Origin: an uncultured Algibacter sp. | Lineage (GTDB): Bacteria > Bacteroidota > Bacteroidia > Flavobacteriales > Flavobacteriaceae | Assembly: GCA_938003745.1 (NCBI GenBank) | Contig: CALKXS010000109.1 | Location: 1 to 32,240 of the forward strand | Direction: 5' to 3' | DNA length: 32,240 bases | Part shown: positions 1 through 7,190 of the stretch, piece by piece | Position numbering within the stretch: position 1 is the first letter of the stretch | Layout: the number at the start of each line of letters is the position of its first letter | Program-made: the position numbers and the translations under genes | Notes under the pieces: model-generated | The model's input: the letters and a program-made list of their open reading frames with translations, nothing else | Databases searched by the model: none | Told to the model about the DNA's origin: nothing

Positions 1-43
1 TTATTTTCAAGTTTTTGCGACCTAAAAATATAACCTTTTTAGT

Positions 44-101
44 ACTCTTCACACTTTTTCATTTTGCCTAGGCAAAATGAAAAAGTGTGAAGAGTTTTTT
101 T
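44..101 (+). terminator. Rho-independent terminator built on a perfect palindrome
   Basis: Positions 44-69 and 70-95 are exact reverse complements (26 bp each, no spacer, centre CCTAGG), followed on the + strand by a run of T at 95-101. The T-run on one side only points to termination of a + strand gene lying before this window. The absence of any loop in the DNA palindrome is unusual; in RNA the central four bases would form the loop. Confidence 0.75.
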
Positions 102-379
102 ATAACAGCTAAAGCTGTTGCGTTTATGACTTGAATCTAAGTAATACATAGGTGTTAATAGTCTGTGAATAATACTTTCATCTAAAAACGTTAAAAATAA
201 ATGTATTTCGTCGATTATTTACGTTTTTAATCGTTCGTATTGGGAAAGAATTATATATTTGAAGTGTACTAAATGACATACTTTTTAGTTCAATGGATTA
301 ATTAATTAATGTTTGCATTATGTTGTTGATATAGTAACTCTAAATCTAGCTTCGTAATATAAAAAGCAAATTAAGAAGA

Positions 380-409
380 AACCGAGTTTGAGGGAACTCG
401 GTTTTTTTG
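380..409 (+). terminator. Rho-independent terminator
   Basis: A 9-bp perfect stem (AACCGAGTT 380-388 with AACTCGGTT 395-403), a 6-base loop and a T-rich tail at 402-408. It lies before the dipeptidase gene and has no obvious protein gene ahead of it, so it would end whatever starts near 265. Confidence 0.8.
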
Positions 410-442
410 TGTTCAATTTTTAGCAATTACTACTTTTTCCTA

Positions 443-450
443 TAACTTTG
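443..450 (+). promoter_or_regulatory. -7 promoter box of the dipeptidase gene
   Basis: TAACTTTG matches the Bacteroidota -7 consensus TAnnTTTG and ends 17 bases before the ATG at 468, giving a very short leader. I could not identify a convincing -33 element. Confidence 0.5.
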
Positions 451-467
451 TTTAATAAGATTTTTTT

Positions 468-1133
468 ATGAGATATTTTGTTCTTCCTGTTTTTTTACTT
501 TGTTTAATGTGTTCATTTGCGCAATTACCAAAAGGTTTTGTTTACGTAAAGGATAGTATTTCAGATTTAGATGTAGAATTAAGATATTTTACAATAAATA
601 ACTTTGTAGGCAAACCTATAGATGGTTATGTCTCTAATCAATTAATTTTAACCGTAGAAGCTACATCTGCATTAATTAATGTTCAAAATGAATTAGAGAA
701 TAATAACTTGTGTTTAAAGGTTTATGATGGGTATAGACCCCAAAAAGCAGTAAATCATTTTATTCGATGGGCTAAAGATTTAAAAGACACAATAAACAAG
801 GGGCGGTTTTACCCAGATGTGAAAAAAAAGAACTTGTTTAAGGAAGAATACTTAGCTTCAAGATCTGGACATACCAAAGGTAGTACTATAGATTTAACAA
901 TAATTGACGGAAATACAGGAGAGCTCATAGACATGGGAAGTCCGTATGATTTTTTTGGAGAAAAGTCTTGGGTGAATTATAGTGGTATAACAGATAAGCA
1001 AAAGCAAAACCGCAATTTGTTACAATCTATAATGAAAAAGCATGGTTTTAGAAATTATCAAAAAGAGTGGTGGCATTTTACTTTAATAGGGGAGCTATAT
1101 CCAAATACTTATTTTGATTTTGATGTAAAATAA
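468..1133 (+). CDS. Exported D-alanyl-D-alanine dipeptidase (M15D, VanX/DdpX type)
   Basis: A 221-residue zinc metallopeptidase predicted to hydrolyse D-Ala-D-Ala dipeptide. The first 18 residues (basic N-end, hydrophobic core, SFA-Q) look like a Sec signal peptide, so it should act in the periplasm. Family residues are present: Arg90 in YDGYRP (the VanX Arg71 position), zinc ligands His135 and Asp142 in SGHTKGSTID, catalytic Glu200 and zinc ligand His203 in EWWHF. The length fits VanX/DdpX enzymes. No vanH/vanA-type ligase genes lie nearby, so a role in glycopeptide resistance is not supported; recycling or scavenging of D-Ala-D-Ala is more likely. It has its own promoter and terminator and appears monocistronic. 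Confidence 0.92.
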   Translation: MRYFVLPVFLLCLMCSFAQLPKGFVYVKDSISDLDVELRYFTINNFVGKPIDGYVSNQLILTVEATSALINVQNELENNNLCLKVYDGYRPQKAVNHFIRWAKDLKDTINKGRFYPDVKKKNLFKEEYLASRSGHTKGSTIDLTIIDGNTGELIDMGSPYDFFGEKSWVNYSGITDKQKQNRNLLQSIMKKHGFRNYQKEWWHFTLIGELYPNTYFDFDVK

Positions 1134-1164
1134 AAAACTACCTCCTTTTGAAAGGTAGCTTTTG
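1134..1164. terminator. Hairpin terminator after the dipeptidase gene
   Basis: CTACCT (1138-1143) pairs with AGGTAG (1153-1158), flanked by A-rich sequence before and T-rich sequence after. It sits between the dipeptidase stop and the stop of the opposing DUF6249-like pseudogene, so it could serve both. Confidence 0.65.
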
Positions 1165-1180
1165 ATTGATGACGATTTTC

Positions 1181-1523
1181 TTATTCTTTATCTAAATCTT
1201 TTGTCTTTTTAAAGCCAATAAGTAGTCCTATTCCTCTATAAAGAAAATCATTAAAGGGAATAAAGCGTCTTCATCTAAAGTTTTGTGATTTTCGAAGACA
1301 GAAGCTATAAAGATACCTAAATCTATTTCCATTAGTAGTAATAGATTTAGTATTAATATTTTCCATATTGGGGTGGTGCGTTTTAATGATTTAGTAAGAA
1401 TACTTGCATTAGCTCTTTTTTCTATAAAAGCTAGCCCTTTTTTGTTTCATGTTGAAAAGTATAAATAAAATCTTCGAAGATTTCTCCAAAAATGATTGGA
1501 ATGATAATTAATTCTGATCCCAT
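1181..1523 (-). pseudogene. DUF6249-like small membrane protein, frameshifted
   Basis: Read on the minus strand from the ATG at 1523, the translation begins MGSELIIIPIIFGEIFE and continues with HETKKG, then breaks. In the next frame it goes on as LAFIEKRANASILTKSLKRT and a hydrophobic stretch (WKILILNLLLLMEIDLGIFI). After a second frame change it ends GIGLLIGFKKTKDLDKE and stops at 1181-1183. This order (short hydrophobic N-end, ERxALIEKGADAS-like segment, two more membrane segments, KDLDKE end) is what I recall of flavobacterial DUF6249 proteins of about 115 residues, often encoded beside an ECF sigma factor. The 343-base length is not a multiple of three. The family call is from memory of the pattern. 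Confidence 0.65.
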
Positions 1524-1561
1524 AATTGATTATTTTTAATACGTTTAAATTTAAGACGATG

Positions 1562-2118
1562 CCTTTTTAGATTATGTTTTACATCTTTTAGGTGATTTAC
1601 ATCGTGAATATGTGCAGGTGTCAAATCAAATGAATGAAACATACCATTCTTATCACAAACTGCATGTCATTTAAATCCAAAATATTTACTTCTTGAGAGG
1701 TATAATAACTATATGTAGATTTAATATCATAAGTAGAACAAATTTTGGAACGTCTACCTCTTGCTTATTTGAAAATAGGAGTTGACATAGAACCTACTAC
1801 AAAATATTTGTAAATTCAATAAACATTTCACTAATACGTTTCCTCAAAGATTCGGTATAATTCAATAGTTTTTTGCTTCTTTTATTATAAACACTTCGTT
1901 CAATATTAAATTCTAGATCATTGTTTTTCAAAGATATAAATAGCTGTGATTCGGTATTTATAGGCATATGTTCAGTAGTAATATTAAGGCTTACTAGTTC
2001 TAAATTTTCTAGTTTTGGTTTTCTAGTTTGAGCAAAACTTTCAATATCTCCACATGTTGTTCTAGGGTTATTCAGAATAATTTCGTAATTTCCGAGAAGA
2101 TTGTTTTTTATATTTAGC
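1562..2118 (-). pseudogene. IS982-family transposase remnant
   Basis: On the minus strand the first part reads NNLLGNYEIILNNPR, then LENLELVSLNITTEHMPI, then SKIERSVYN-like sequence (FNIERSVYNKRSKK), the usual IS982 N-terminal order. After a stop and frame change it continues VGSMSTPIFK-stop-ARGRRSKIC, then in a further frame MFHSFDLTPAHIHDVNHLKD. These match the VDSMP..CK.ARGRRSKIC and HAVCD..G..HSFDLT.A..HDV blocks of IS982 transposases. The first catalytic Asp of VDSM is replaced by Gly, there are several stops and indels, and the C-terminal third after about residue HNLK is absent. This is a dead, 3'-truncated copy. Its left end lies directly against the 5' side of the DUF6249-like pseudogene and its right end against the truncated sigma factor. 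No terminal inverted repeats were found. Confidence 0.75.
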
Positions 2119-2132
2119 CATTTGCTATTTAG

Positions 2133-2480
2133 TTGAATATATGTTGTTTATATCGCTTGAATAATCTTTTTTATAAATGCACAACAGGTAGAAAGTATTT
2201 TAATGATGTTGAGATTAATGAATTTACAGAGTATCAATTAGAAACAATAGATAATGTACTTTCTAGTTTAGAGCAGGAAGAGTTTAATAAATCTATTCAA
2301 GGCTGTATTGAGTTATTACTAAGTAAGGATAGCTTTTTGTTTACCTTATATTATTTTGAAGGATTGACTTTGGATCAAATTTCTAAAATTGTACATTTAG
2401 CAGCAAACAATGTAAAAGTTAAAATTTTTAGAAGCAGAAAAAAAATAGCATCTATATTAAAAGGTAAATTAGAACCTTAA
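2133..2480 (+). pseudogene. ECF sigma factor, 3' fragment (region 4)
   Basis: The readable part, up to residue 115, ends in a sigma-70 region 4 helix-turn-helix: ELLLSKDSFLFTLYYFEGL, then TLDQISKIVHLAANNVKVKI and FRSRKKIASILKGKLEP. Region 2, which binds the core enzyme and the -10 element, is missing. The sequence upstream belongs to the IS982 remnant, so the apparent N-terminus is probably accidental. The fragment is followed after 13 bases by the anti-sigma-like pseudogene in the same direction, which is a normal sigma/anti-sigma arrangement. It could not work as a sigma factor. Confidence 0.8.
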
Positions 2481-2493
2481 ATAATTCAACATT

Positions 2494-2851
2494 ATGAAAG
2501 AGAACGTAAATAATCAGTTAGACAAATTAACTAACAAAATCTTGAGAGAGGCTTCGGTAGAGAGGCTATCTTTTAATTTTACAGATGTTGTTATATTCTC
2601 AAGTAGAAGTTTTAGAAAGCTCTAATACAGTTACTCGAACCCTTAATTTCTAAAAAAAGCTTGGGATGTTATCGCTTTAATATTTTTAACGTTTTGATTT
2701 TAGTGTTTTCTTTAACAATCAAATTGTAAAATCTTTATCAGTAATTAAAATGCCAAAATATGCTAGTTATTCAATTATACTCTTTGGATTAATGATTTGT
2801 ATTCAAATACCATTTCTTAAACATCATTTAGATAAACGATTTGAAATTTAA
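2494..2851 (+). pseudogene. Anti-sigma-like single-pass membrane protein, frameshifted
   Basis: Translation from ATG 2494 begins MKENVNNQLDKLTNKILREA, continues SVERLSFNFTDVV and then loses frame several times. Other frames give QVEVLESSNTV, PLISKKAWDVIALIFLTF (start of a membrane segment) and, at the end, NNQIVKSLSVIKMPKYASYS followed by a hydrophobic helix and HHLDKRFEI with a stop at 2849-2851. An N-terminal soluble part with following hydrophobic segments beside a sigma factor fits the small membrane proteins that accompany flavobacterial ECF sigma factors. The anti-sigma role is inferred from position. Confidence 0.65.
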
Positions 2852-2886
2852 TATAAAAAGTCACTGTTTATAGTGATTTTTTATAT
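2851..2886. terminator. Bidirectional terminator
   Basis: Positions 2851-2865 and 2872-2886 pair over 15 bp (one G-T), with a 6-base loop and A/T runs on the outer sides. It lies between the anti-sigma-like pseudogene (+) and the helicase gene (-). Confidence 0.75.
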
Positions 2887-2902
2887 TTGTATGATTTATA
2901 AA

Positions 2903-4141
2903 CTAATACCAGCGTTTCTTTTTCTTTTTTGAAGCTTCACTTTTTCTTCCTTTTCTATATTTACTTTTATTAGGTGATTTATGAATTTCTTTTTTAGCTT
3001 TCGGGTCTAAGGGGTAAGGATGATCTTCAATAACATCAAGTTGCATTTGAATAAGATGTTGAATGATTTGTACATAAGGTTTTTCATCTGCAGAACATAA
3101 TGAATATGCCATACCAGATTTACCAGCACGAGCCGTTCTACCTATTCTGTGTACATACGTTTCAGGTATATTGGGTAAATCAAAATTAAAGACTGCATCT
3201 AAATCACTTATATCAATACCTCGGGCAGCAACATCAGTAGCTATTAAAATATTTATTTCACCTTTTTTGAATTTAGTTAAAGCATCCTGTCTTGCTGTTT
3301 GACTTTTATCTCCATGAATACTGTCTGCTTTATAACCATTTTTCAAAAGTGTTTTTTCAAGTTTATCCACACCAAATTTGGTACGCCTGAATATGATGAT
3401 GTTACCTTTTATTGTGTTTCTAAGTAAATGTAGACCTAGTTCTATTTTATTTTTTTTAGGAACAAAGAAAAGTACTTGATTAACATTTTTTGAAGTAGAA
3501 GAGTTTTGAGCAACTTCAACACGTTCAGGGTTATTAAGTATGGTATTTGCTAATTGTTCAACTTTATAAGGAATTGTGGCAGAAAACAGTAAAATTTGTT
3601 TGTCGGTAGTGCACAAGCGTTCTATTTTTTTAACATCATCTATAAAGCCCATGTCTAGCATTAAATCGGCTTCATCCAGTACTAATGTTTTAATGTAGTC
3701 TAAATTAATAATATCTTGTTTATGTAAATCAAGCAAACGCCCAGGGGTGGCAATTAAAATATCGACCCCTTTTTTTAAAACTTCTTTTTGTGGCTCAATA
3801 GATGTGCCTCCATAAACTACTGTTGACCTTAAATTTGTATAAGTGCTATAGGTTTTAAAATTGTTTTCTATTTGAATGGCCAATTCACGCGTAGGGCTAG
3901 TAATTAAGGCTTTTATTTTTTTTCCTTTTTTAGGGGCATCTTGTTGGTCGTATAATAACTTTAAAATAGGTAAAGCAAAAGCTGCTGTTTTTCCTGTGCC
4001 AGTTTGGGCAGAAACAATAACGTCTTTTTTGTTTAAAACTAAAGGAATAGTTTTTTCTTGAACTAATGTAGGGTTGTCGTATCCGGCTTCAGCAACTGCT
4101 CTTAAAAGCGGTCTGTTTAATTGTAAGTCTTTAAATGACAT
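2903..4141 (-). CDS. DEAD-box ATP-dependent RNA helicase (RhlE-like)
   Basis: A 412-residue RNA helicase with all core motifs in order: Q motif around residues 2-33 (Phe3, Gln28), motif I AQTGTGKT 45-52, Ia PTREL 83-87, Ib TPGR 132-135, motif II DEAD 156-159, motif III SAT 187-189, V ARGID 306-310 and VI HRIGRTAR 331-338. A lysine-rich tail (about 385-412) replaces a longer C-terminal domain and probably adds non-specific RNA binding. This compact layout is typical of RhlE-type proteins in Bacteroidota, which act in ribosome assembly or RNA turnover, often in the cold. A -7 box lies just upstream at 4158-4165. The exact substrate cannot be read from sequence. Confidence 0.95.
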   Translation of the reverse strand: MSFKDLQLNRPLLRAVAEAGYDNPTLVQEKTIPLVLNKKDVIVSAQTGTGKTAAFALPILKLLYDQQDAPKKGKKIKALITSPTRELAIQIENNFKTYSTYTNLRSTVVYGGTSIEPQKEVLKKGVDILIATPGRLLDLHKQDIINLDYIKTLVLDEADLMLDMGFIDDVKKIERLCTTDKQILLFSATIPYKVEQLANTILNNPERVEVAQNSSTSKNVNQVLFFVPKKNKIELGLHLLRNTIKGNIIIFRRTKFGVDKLEKTLLKNGYKADSIHGDKSQTARQDALTKFKKGEINILIATDVAARGIDISDLDAVFNFDLPNIPETYVHRIGRTARAGKSGMAYSLCSADEKPYVQIIQHLIQMQLDVIEDHPYPLDPKAKKEIHKSPNKSKYRKGRKSEASKKKKKRWY

Positions 4142-4157
4142 GAATTATAATTTGCTA

Positions 4158-4165
4158 CAAAGATA
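4158..4165 (-). promoter_or_regulatory. -7 promoter box of the helicase gene
   Basis: TATCTTTG on the minus strand, 17 bases ahead of the ATG; it matches TAnnTTTG. Confidence 0.5.
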
Positions 4166-4184
4166 CTATAAACAATTTCAATAT

Positions 4185-4820
4185 TTATTTTAAGTAAGCA
4201 GCTAATTTATTTCGTTTTCGTTCTGGTAAGGCATCATTGTTAATAGCAAGTTTTATTAAAGAAGTATCTTTTTCTTTTGCAAATTGTAGATTGTAAAATT
4301 GAGATGTTGTTAAGCTATTTTCGGCCTTTTTAACAAGAATAAATGTATCTCCAGTTTTAACACATCCTGGTTCTAAAATACGTATATAAGTTCCTGGAAA
4401 TCCATGTTCTAAAAACTGTTTAATGGCGTCTGTTGATTTAAATTTTACACCAAATTTAAAACAAGGTTCTCTAGGTTGCGTAATTTGTACAAGAGATTCT
4501 CCAATCTTATAAATATCTCCAATATGTATATTTTTTTCATTTAAACCTTCAACAGTGAGGTTTTCTCCAAACATACCCCAATCCCATTCTAAGTTAGGGT
4601 ATAAGTTTTTCCAATATTGATAATGGTCTTTAGAGAATAGGTAGCAAGCTTTAAACTCACCACCATGTGCTTTTTTATCTGAAACTTCATCTCCTTTTAC
4701 GCCTTCTTTATCTAAGTAAATTGGTGTGCTTACAGGATTTTTATAAATACCAGTTGTTACTTCTTTATCATTCCAAATTATGGTTGTTGGTTTGGCAATG
4801 TTAGTGGAGGTAATTTTCAA
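4185..4820 (-). CDS. MOSC-domain protein, YiiM-like
   Basis: A 211-residue protein made of a single MOSC domain, resembling E. coli YiiM, which uses the molybdenum cofactor to reduce N-hydroxylated bases such as 6-hydroxylaminopurine. Recognisable segments are GVKGDEVSDKKAHGGEFKA (about 40-58), FGENLTVEGL (84-93), IGD (100-102) and QPREPCFKFG (115-124). Cys120 in the last segment is at the position of the conserved MOSC cysteine expected to bind molybdenum. It is followed on the same strand, 43 bases after its stop, by the start of the helicase gene, but the helicase has its own promoter box. The substrate is inferred from family only. Confidence 0.87.
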   Translation of the reverse strand: MKITSTNIAKPTTIIWNDKEVTTGIYKNPVSTPIYLDKEGVKGDEVSDKKAHGGEFKACYLFSKDHYQYWKNLYPNLEWDWGMFGENLTVEGLNEKNIHIGDIYKIGESLVQITQPREPCFKFGVKFKSTDAIKQFLEHGFPGTYIRILEPGCVKTGDTFILVKKAENSLTTSQFYNLQFAKEKDTSLIKLAINNDALPERKRNKLAAYLK

Positions 4821-5064
4821 AATATTTTATTTAAAGTTATTAGAAAACGTCTTTTATATACTTTAAAATTAAGCAAAAAATGACTGTGAATTAAATTTTA
4901 AGTCTTTTTTAATTATAGCTTAATAATCTAGGGTTTAATTGTATTCTTTTAAGGCTCAAAGACCCACAATTGTTGTTTTTTAGAACATACATATCCTTTG
5001 TTGTAGTATCTGTATTGTAAATTACTATTAACAACTCAATTTATTTATTAAAATATTGCGTATT
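4821..5064. other. Divergent intergenic region
   Basis: This 244-base region separates the divergent MOSC and lipoprotein genes and must hold both promoters. A TAACTTTA sequence on the minus strand close to the MOSC start is one base off the -7 consensus. I see no strong palindrome or RNA gene. Confidence 0.3.
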
Positions 5065-5865
5065 ATGAAAATTAAATTAATAAGCTTATTATTAGTGTTA
5101 ACCTGTCTAACTGTTTTTTCTTGTTCTAGTGATGACAAAGAATCTTTTAATCCAGATGATTATAAAATAGAAAATGAAGATCCAAAGAAAGAAGAAAAAG
5201 AAGAAGAGGAGGAAACAGATCCAAATGAAACAACAACTGTTGACGGTATAAAAATTGGCGCTAATTTTTTAGTTTTTGAACCTAAAGTAACAAAGTCAGA
5301 TTTAGGTTTGTGGGTTAAAAGGCTTCCTGGAGATTCAAAATATCATGTTGGTACAGGAATAGAGGCTTTAAATAAAGATTATTTAGAATTTACAGGAAAT
5401 AATTTAAATGGAGGTACTGCAAAATCTCCAATAGCATTTACATTCAAATGCCCAAAAACGGCAAAATATAGAATGATTATGCGTATGTATCAACCGCTAT
5501 TAGGTGGCGAAGCGGGAGATAAAAGAAATGATATTTGGGTTAAATTGGCAGGCGATTTTACAACGGCATGTGTGTATCCAACAGAAGATTTAAAATCTAA
5601 TCATAAATTTTGGGGAAGAGGTGTTCGTAAATGGGGGTCTTGTCTTAATTTAGAAGGACATGTTAATGGTGTTAAAAAATTAAATAAGGTCGTTTATAAC
5701 TTAAATAAGGATGAGGAGTATACATTTACTATCTCTAGTAGAGCTCAAGGCTGCAGTATAGATTATGTTTTATTTTATGATGAAAGTATTGGGCTTAGTG
5801 TTTCTACTCATGATGACATTGCAGCTACATTGCCAGAATTATACAGACCAGATATTGAAGATTAA
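5065..5865 (+). CDS. Lipoprotein with C-terminal beta-sandwich (carbohydrate-binding-like) domain
   Basis: A 266-residue exported lipoprotein. I chose ATG 5065 because an upstream TTG at 5056 would put extra residues before a good signal peptide. The signal ends in VFSC, with Cys20 as the lipidated residue. Residues about 27-58 are a very acidic, disordered Glu/Lys/Asp linker. The rest (about 60-266) looks like one jelly-roll domain, with the pattern W.K..PGDS.YHVGTG, DYLEFTGN, GGTAKSPIAFTF, YRMIMRMYQ, NDIWVKLAGDF and a final CSIDYVLFY. I associate this pattern with carbohydrate-binding modules appended to glycoside hydrolases and sulfatases in marine Bacteroidota. No catalytic domain is present, so it is probably a surface binding protein. 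Ligand unknown; the domain call is from pattern memory. Confidence 0.75.
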   Translation: MKIKLISLLLVLTCLTVFSCSSDDKESFNPDDYKIENEDPKKEEKEEEEETDPNETTTVDGIKIGANFLVFEPKVTKSDLGLWVKRLPGDSKYHVGTGIEALNKDYLEFTGNNLNGGTAKSPIAFTFKCPKTAKYRMIMRMYQPLLGGEAGDKRNDIWVKLAGDFTTACVYPTEDLKSNHKFWGRGVRKWGSCLNLEGHVNGVKKLNKVVYNLNKDEEYTFTISSRAQGCSIDYVLFYDESIGLSVSTHDDIAATLPELYRPDIED

Positions 5866-5881
5866 ATAATATGATGCTGTA

Positions 5882-5923
5882 AAAACACAAAAGCACTTTC
5901 AGATAGAAGTGCTTTTGTGTTTT
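5882..5923. terminator. Bidirectional terminator
   Basis: A 17-bp perfect stem (5882-5898 with 5907-5923) with an 8-base loop and A/T ends lies between the convergent lipoprotein (+) and FKBP (-) genes. Confidence 0.9.
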
Positions 5924-5941
5924 ATAATGTTAAGTTTTTTC

Positions 5942-6400
5942 TTAATTGATAGAAATCAAATTTATATCAAAAACTAGAACAGCACCTCCAGGTATGCTTC
6001 CTCTTCCTCCAGCTCCATAACCCAAATTAGAAGGAATTATAAGAGTACCACTTCCTCCTTCTTTAAAATATGTAATACCTTCTGTCCATCCAGCAATAAC
6101 ACCTTGAAGATCAAATGAAATTCCAGCTTCACTACTTTGGTCAAAAACAGAACCGTTAAGAAAATAACCTTTGTAGGCTACCGTTACATTATCTGTAGAT
6201 ATTGGGTTTTCACCAGCACCAACTTCATCAATAATATAGTATAAACCCGTGCTACTTTTTACAGGATTTAAATTGTTAGCGGTAATATAAGCTTGAATGT
6301 CCTCATCTGTTTGTGGTTCAAAGTTCGTTGTTGTATTATTGTCATCAGATATGCAAGAGGTGAACAATATTATAGCAAATACAATTAGTGTGTTTTTCAT
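5942..6400 (-). CDS. FKBP-type peptidyl-prolyl cis-trans isomerase, lipoprotein
   Basis: A 152-residue protein. The N-terminus MKNTLIVFAIILFTSC is a lipoprotein signal with Cys16 as the lipid anchor, followed by an acidic, Thr/Asn-rich linker. Residues about 60-152 form one FKBP domain: VTVAYKGYFLNGSVFDQS, the loop around GVIAGWTEGITYFKEGG, IPSNLGYGAGGRGSIPGGA and VLVFDINLISI. The core of the binding pocket (Tyr, Phe-Asp, Val-Ile, Trp, Tyr) is visible, so it should be active in prolyl isomerisation of exported proteins on the periplasmic side of a membrane. A -7 box TATATTTG lies upstream at 6419-6426. It shares a bidirectional terminator with the lipoprotein gene opposite. Confidence 0.93.
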   Translation of the reverse strand: MKNTLIVFAIILFTSCISDDNNTTTNFEPQTDEDIQAYITANNLNPVKSSTGLYYIIDEVGAGENPISTDNVTVAYKGYFLNGSVFDQSSEAGISFDLQGVIAGWTEGITYFKEGGSGTLIIPSNLGYGAGGRGSIPGGAVLVFDINLISIN

Positions 6401-6418
6401 AATCTATTTTTTTTCTAA

Positions 6419-6426
6419 CAAATATA
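6419..6426 (-). promoter_or_regulatory. -7 promoter box of the FKBP gene
   Basis: TATATTTG on the minus strand, 18 bases before the ATG at 6400. Confidence 0.5.
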
Positions 6427-6459
6427 GCAGAATAAATCTTGTTAGATTAAATAACTGGT

Positions 6460-7143
6460 TTAATGCGGACAGGATTGGAAATAGTCTTGTAAATTAAACT
6501 TTCTATCTTCAAATATTTCAGGTAATATTTTTAAATGCTGAATGCGGTCAATTCTAAAAGCTCGATATTCATTTCGTAAATAACACCAAGCAATAAGTAT
6601 CCATTTGTGGTTGGTGGAGTAAAAGGCGTAAGGTTCAATTTTTCTGAATGAAATGTTGGTGTCGTTCGCTTTGATGTATTTAATTTCTATGTAATTAAAA
6701 TTAGTTATTGCGAGCTGGATTTCAGAAAGTGTATTACTAGAAATATCTTCATAATTACTATCAAAAACTAGAATTTTGCTATCAAGTAATTCACTTTTTT
6801 CTTGTATAGATGATCTGAAAACCGATTTTATTTTCACTAAAGCATCATCAAAATCAGAAACAAAAGAAGCGTCTTTAGTTTGCTTTACAAGGTGTTGAGC
6901 AGTTATTAAAGCGTTGGCTTGTTTTTCTGTGAATTGCACAAGAGCTACTTGGTAGCCTTCCATAAGTGAATAGCCACGACCTTCAACAGTAGTAACAGGC
7001 ACGCCAGCTTCTTCTAATTTTCTTATGTCCCTATATATAGTTCTTACACTAACATCAAACTTTTGAGCAAGATCGGGTGCTGTTAAAAGTCGTTTAGATT
7101 TTAACAAAGTAAGTATAGATATGAGTCTAGATAATTGTGGCAT
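6460..7143 (-). CDS. YafY-type transcriptional regulator (HTH_11 + WYL)
   Basis: A 227-residue regulator. Residues about 5-60 are a winged helix-turn-helix of the HTH_11/DeoR type (LISILTLLKSKRLLTAPDLA, VSVRTIYRDIRKLEEAGVPV, GRGYSL). Residues about 140-215 are a WYL domain (NYIEIKYIKA, KIEPYAFYSTNHKWILIAWC, EYRAFRIDRI). WYL domains are thought to sense nucleic acids or small ligands. The C-terminal WCX part is short, as in small YafY proteins. The promoter region contains a perfect 8-bp inverted repeat overlapping the -7 box (7154-7179), a good candidate for an autoregulatory operator. Its regulon is unknown; the VOC-protein gene just upstream on the same strand is one candidate. Confidence 0.93.
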   Translation of the reverse strand: MPQLSRLISILTLLKSKRLLTAPDLAQKFDVSVRTIYRDIRKLEEAGVPVTTVEGRGYSLMEGYQVALVQFTEKQANALITAQHLVKQTKDASFVSDFDDALVKIKSVFRSSIQEKSELLDSKILVFDSNYEDISSNTLSEIQLAITNFNYIEIKYIKANDTNISFRKIEPYAFYSTNHKWILIAWCYLRNEYRAFRIDRIQHLKILPEIFEDRKFNLQDYFQSCPH

Positions 7144-7148
7144 AAAAA

Positions 7149-7156
7149 CAAAGATA
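7149..7156 (-). promoter_or_regulatory. -7 promoter box of the WYL regulator
   Basis: TATCTTTG on the minus strand, 5 bases from the ATG at 7143. It matches TAnnTTTG and leaves almost no 5' leader. Confidence 0.55.
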
Positions 7157-7179
7157 GCGAACTGTGTTAAATTCGCTAT
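7154..7179. promoter_or_regulatory. Candidate operator of the WYL regulator
   Basis: ATAGCGAA (7154-7161) and TTCGCTAT (7172-7179) are perfect inverted copies separated by 10 bases, so their centres are 18 bp apart. The first arm overlaps the -7 box and the second lies in the promoter spacer, so a bound dimer would block RNA polymerase. Function is inferred from position. Confidence 0.5.
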
Positions 7180-7190
7180 TTATATCATTT

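Larger units (their letters stand above)
102..467. other. Intergenic region, possible small transcription unit
   Basis: No protein gene of credible length is visible here. A small hairpin (AACAGCT 104-110 with AGCTGTT 113-119) follows the first terminator. A Bacteroidota -7 box TATATTTG lies at 254-261, and a strong terminator at 380-409 lies about 120 bases downstream. The stretch at 207-240 carries spaced TCG/CGT motifs that could be a regulator binding region. The unit could be a small RNA, or the promoter and terminator left by a deleted gene. Confidence 0.35.

Noticed and set aside
468-1133. Vancomycin-resistance locus (vanX)
   Set aside because: No vanH, vanA/B or vanRS genes are near; a lone dipeptidase of this type is a common housekeeping gene.
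3876-4061. 61-codon + strand ORF inside the helicase gene
   Set aside because: It is antisense to an intact, highly conserved gene and encodes no recognisable protein.
5056-5064. Upstream TTG start for the lipoprotein
   Set aside because: Three extra codons are not needed; ATG 5065 gives a standard lipoprotein signal peptide.
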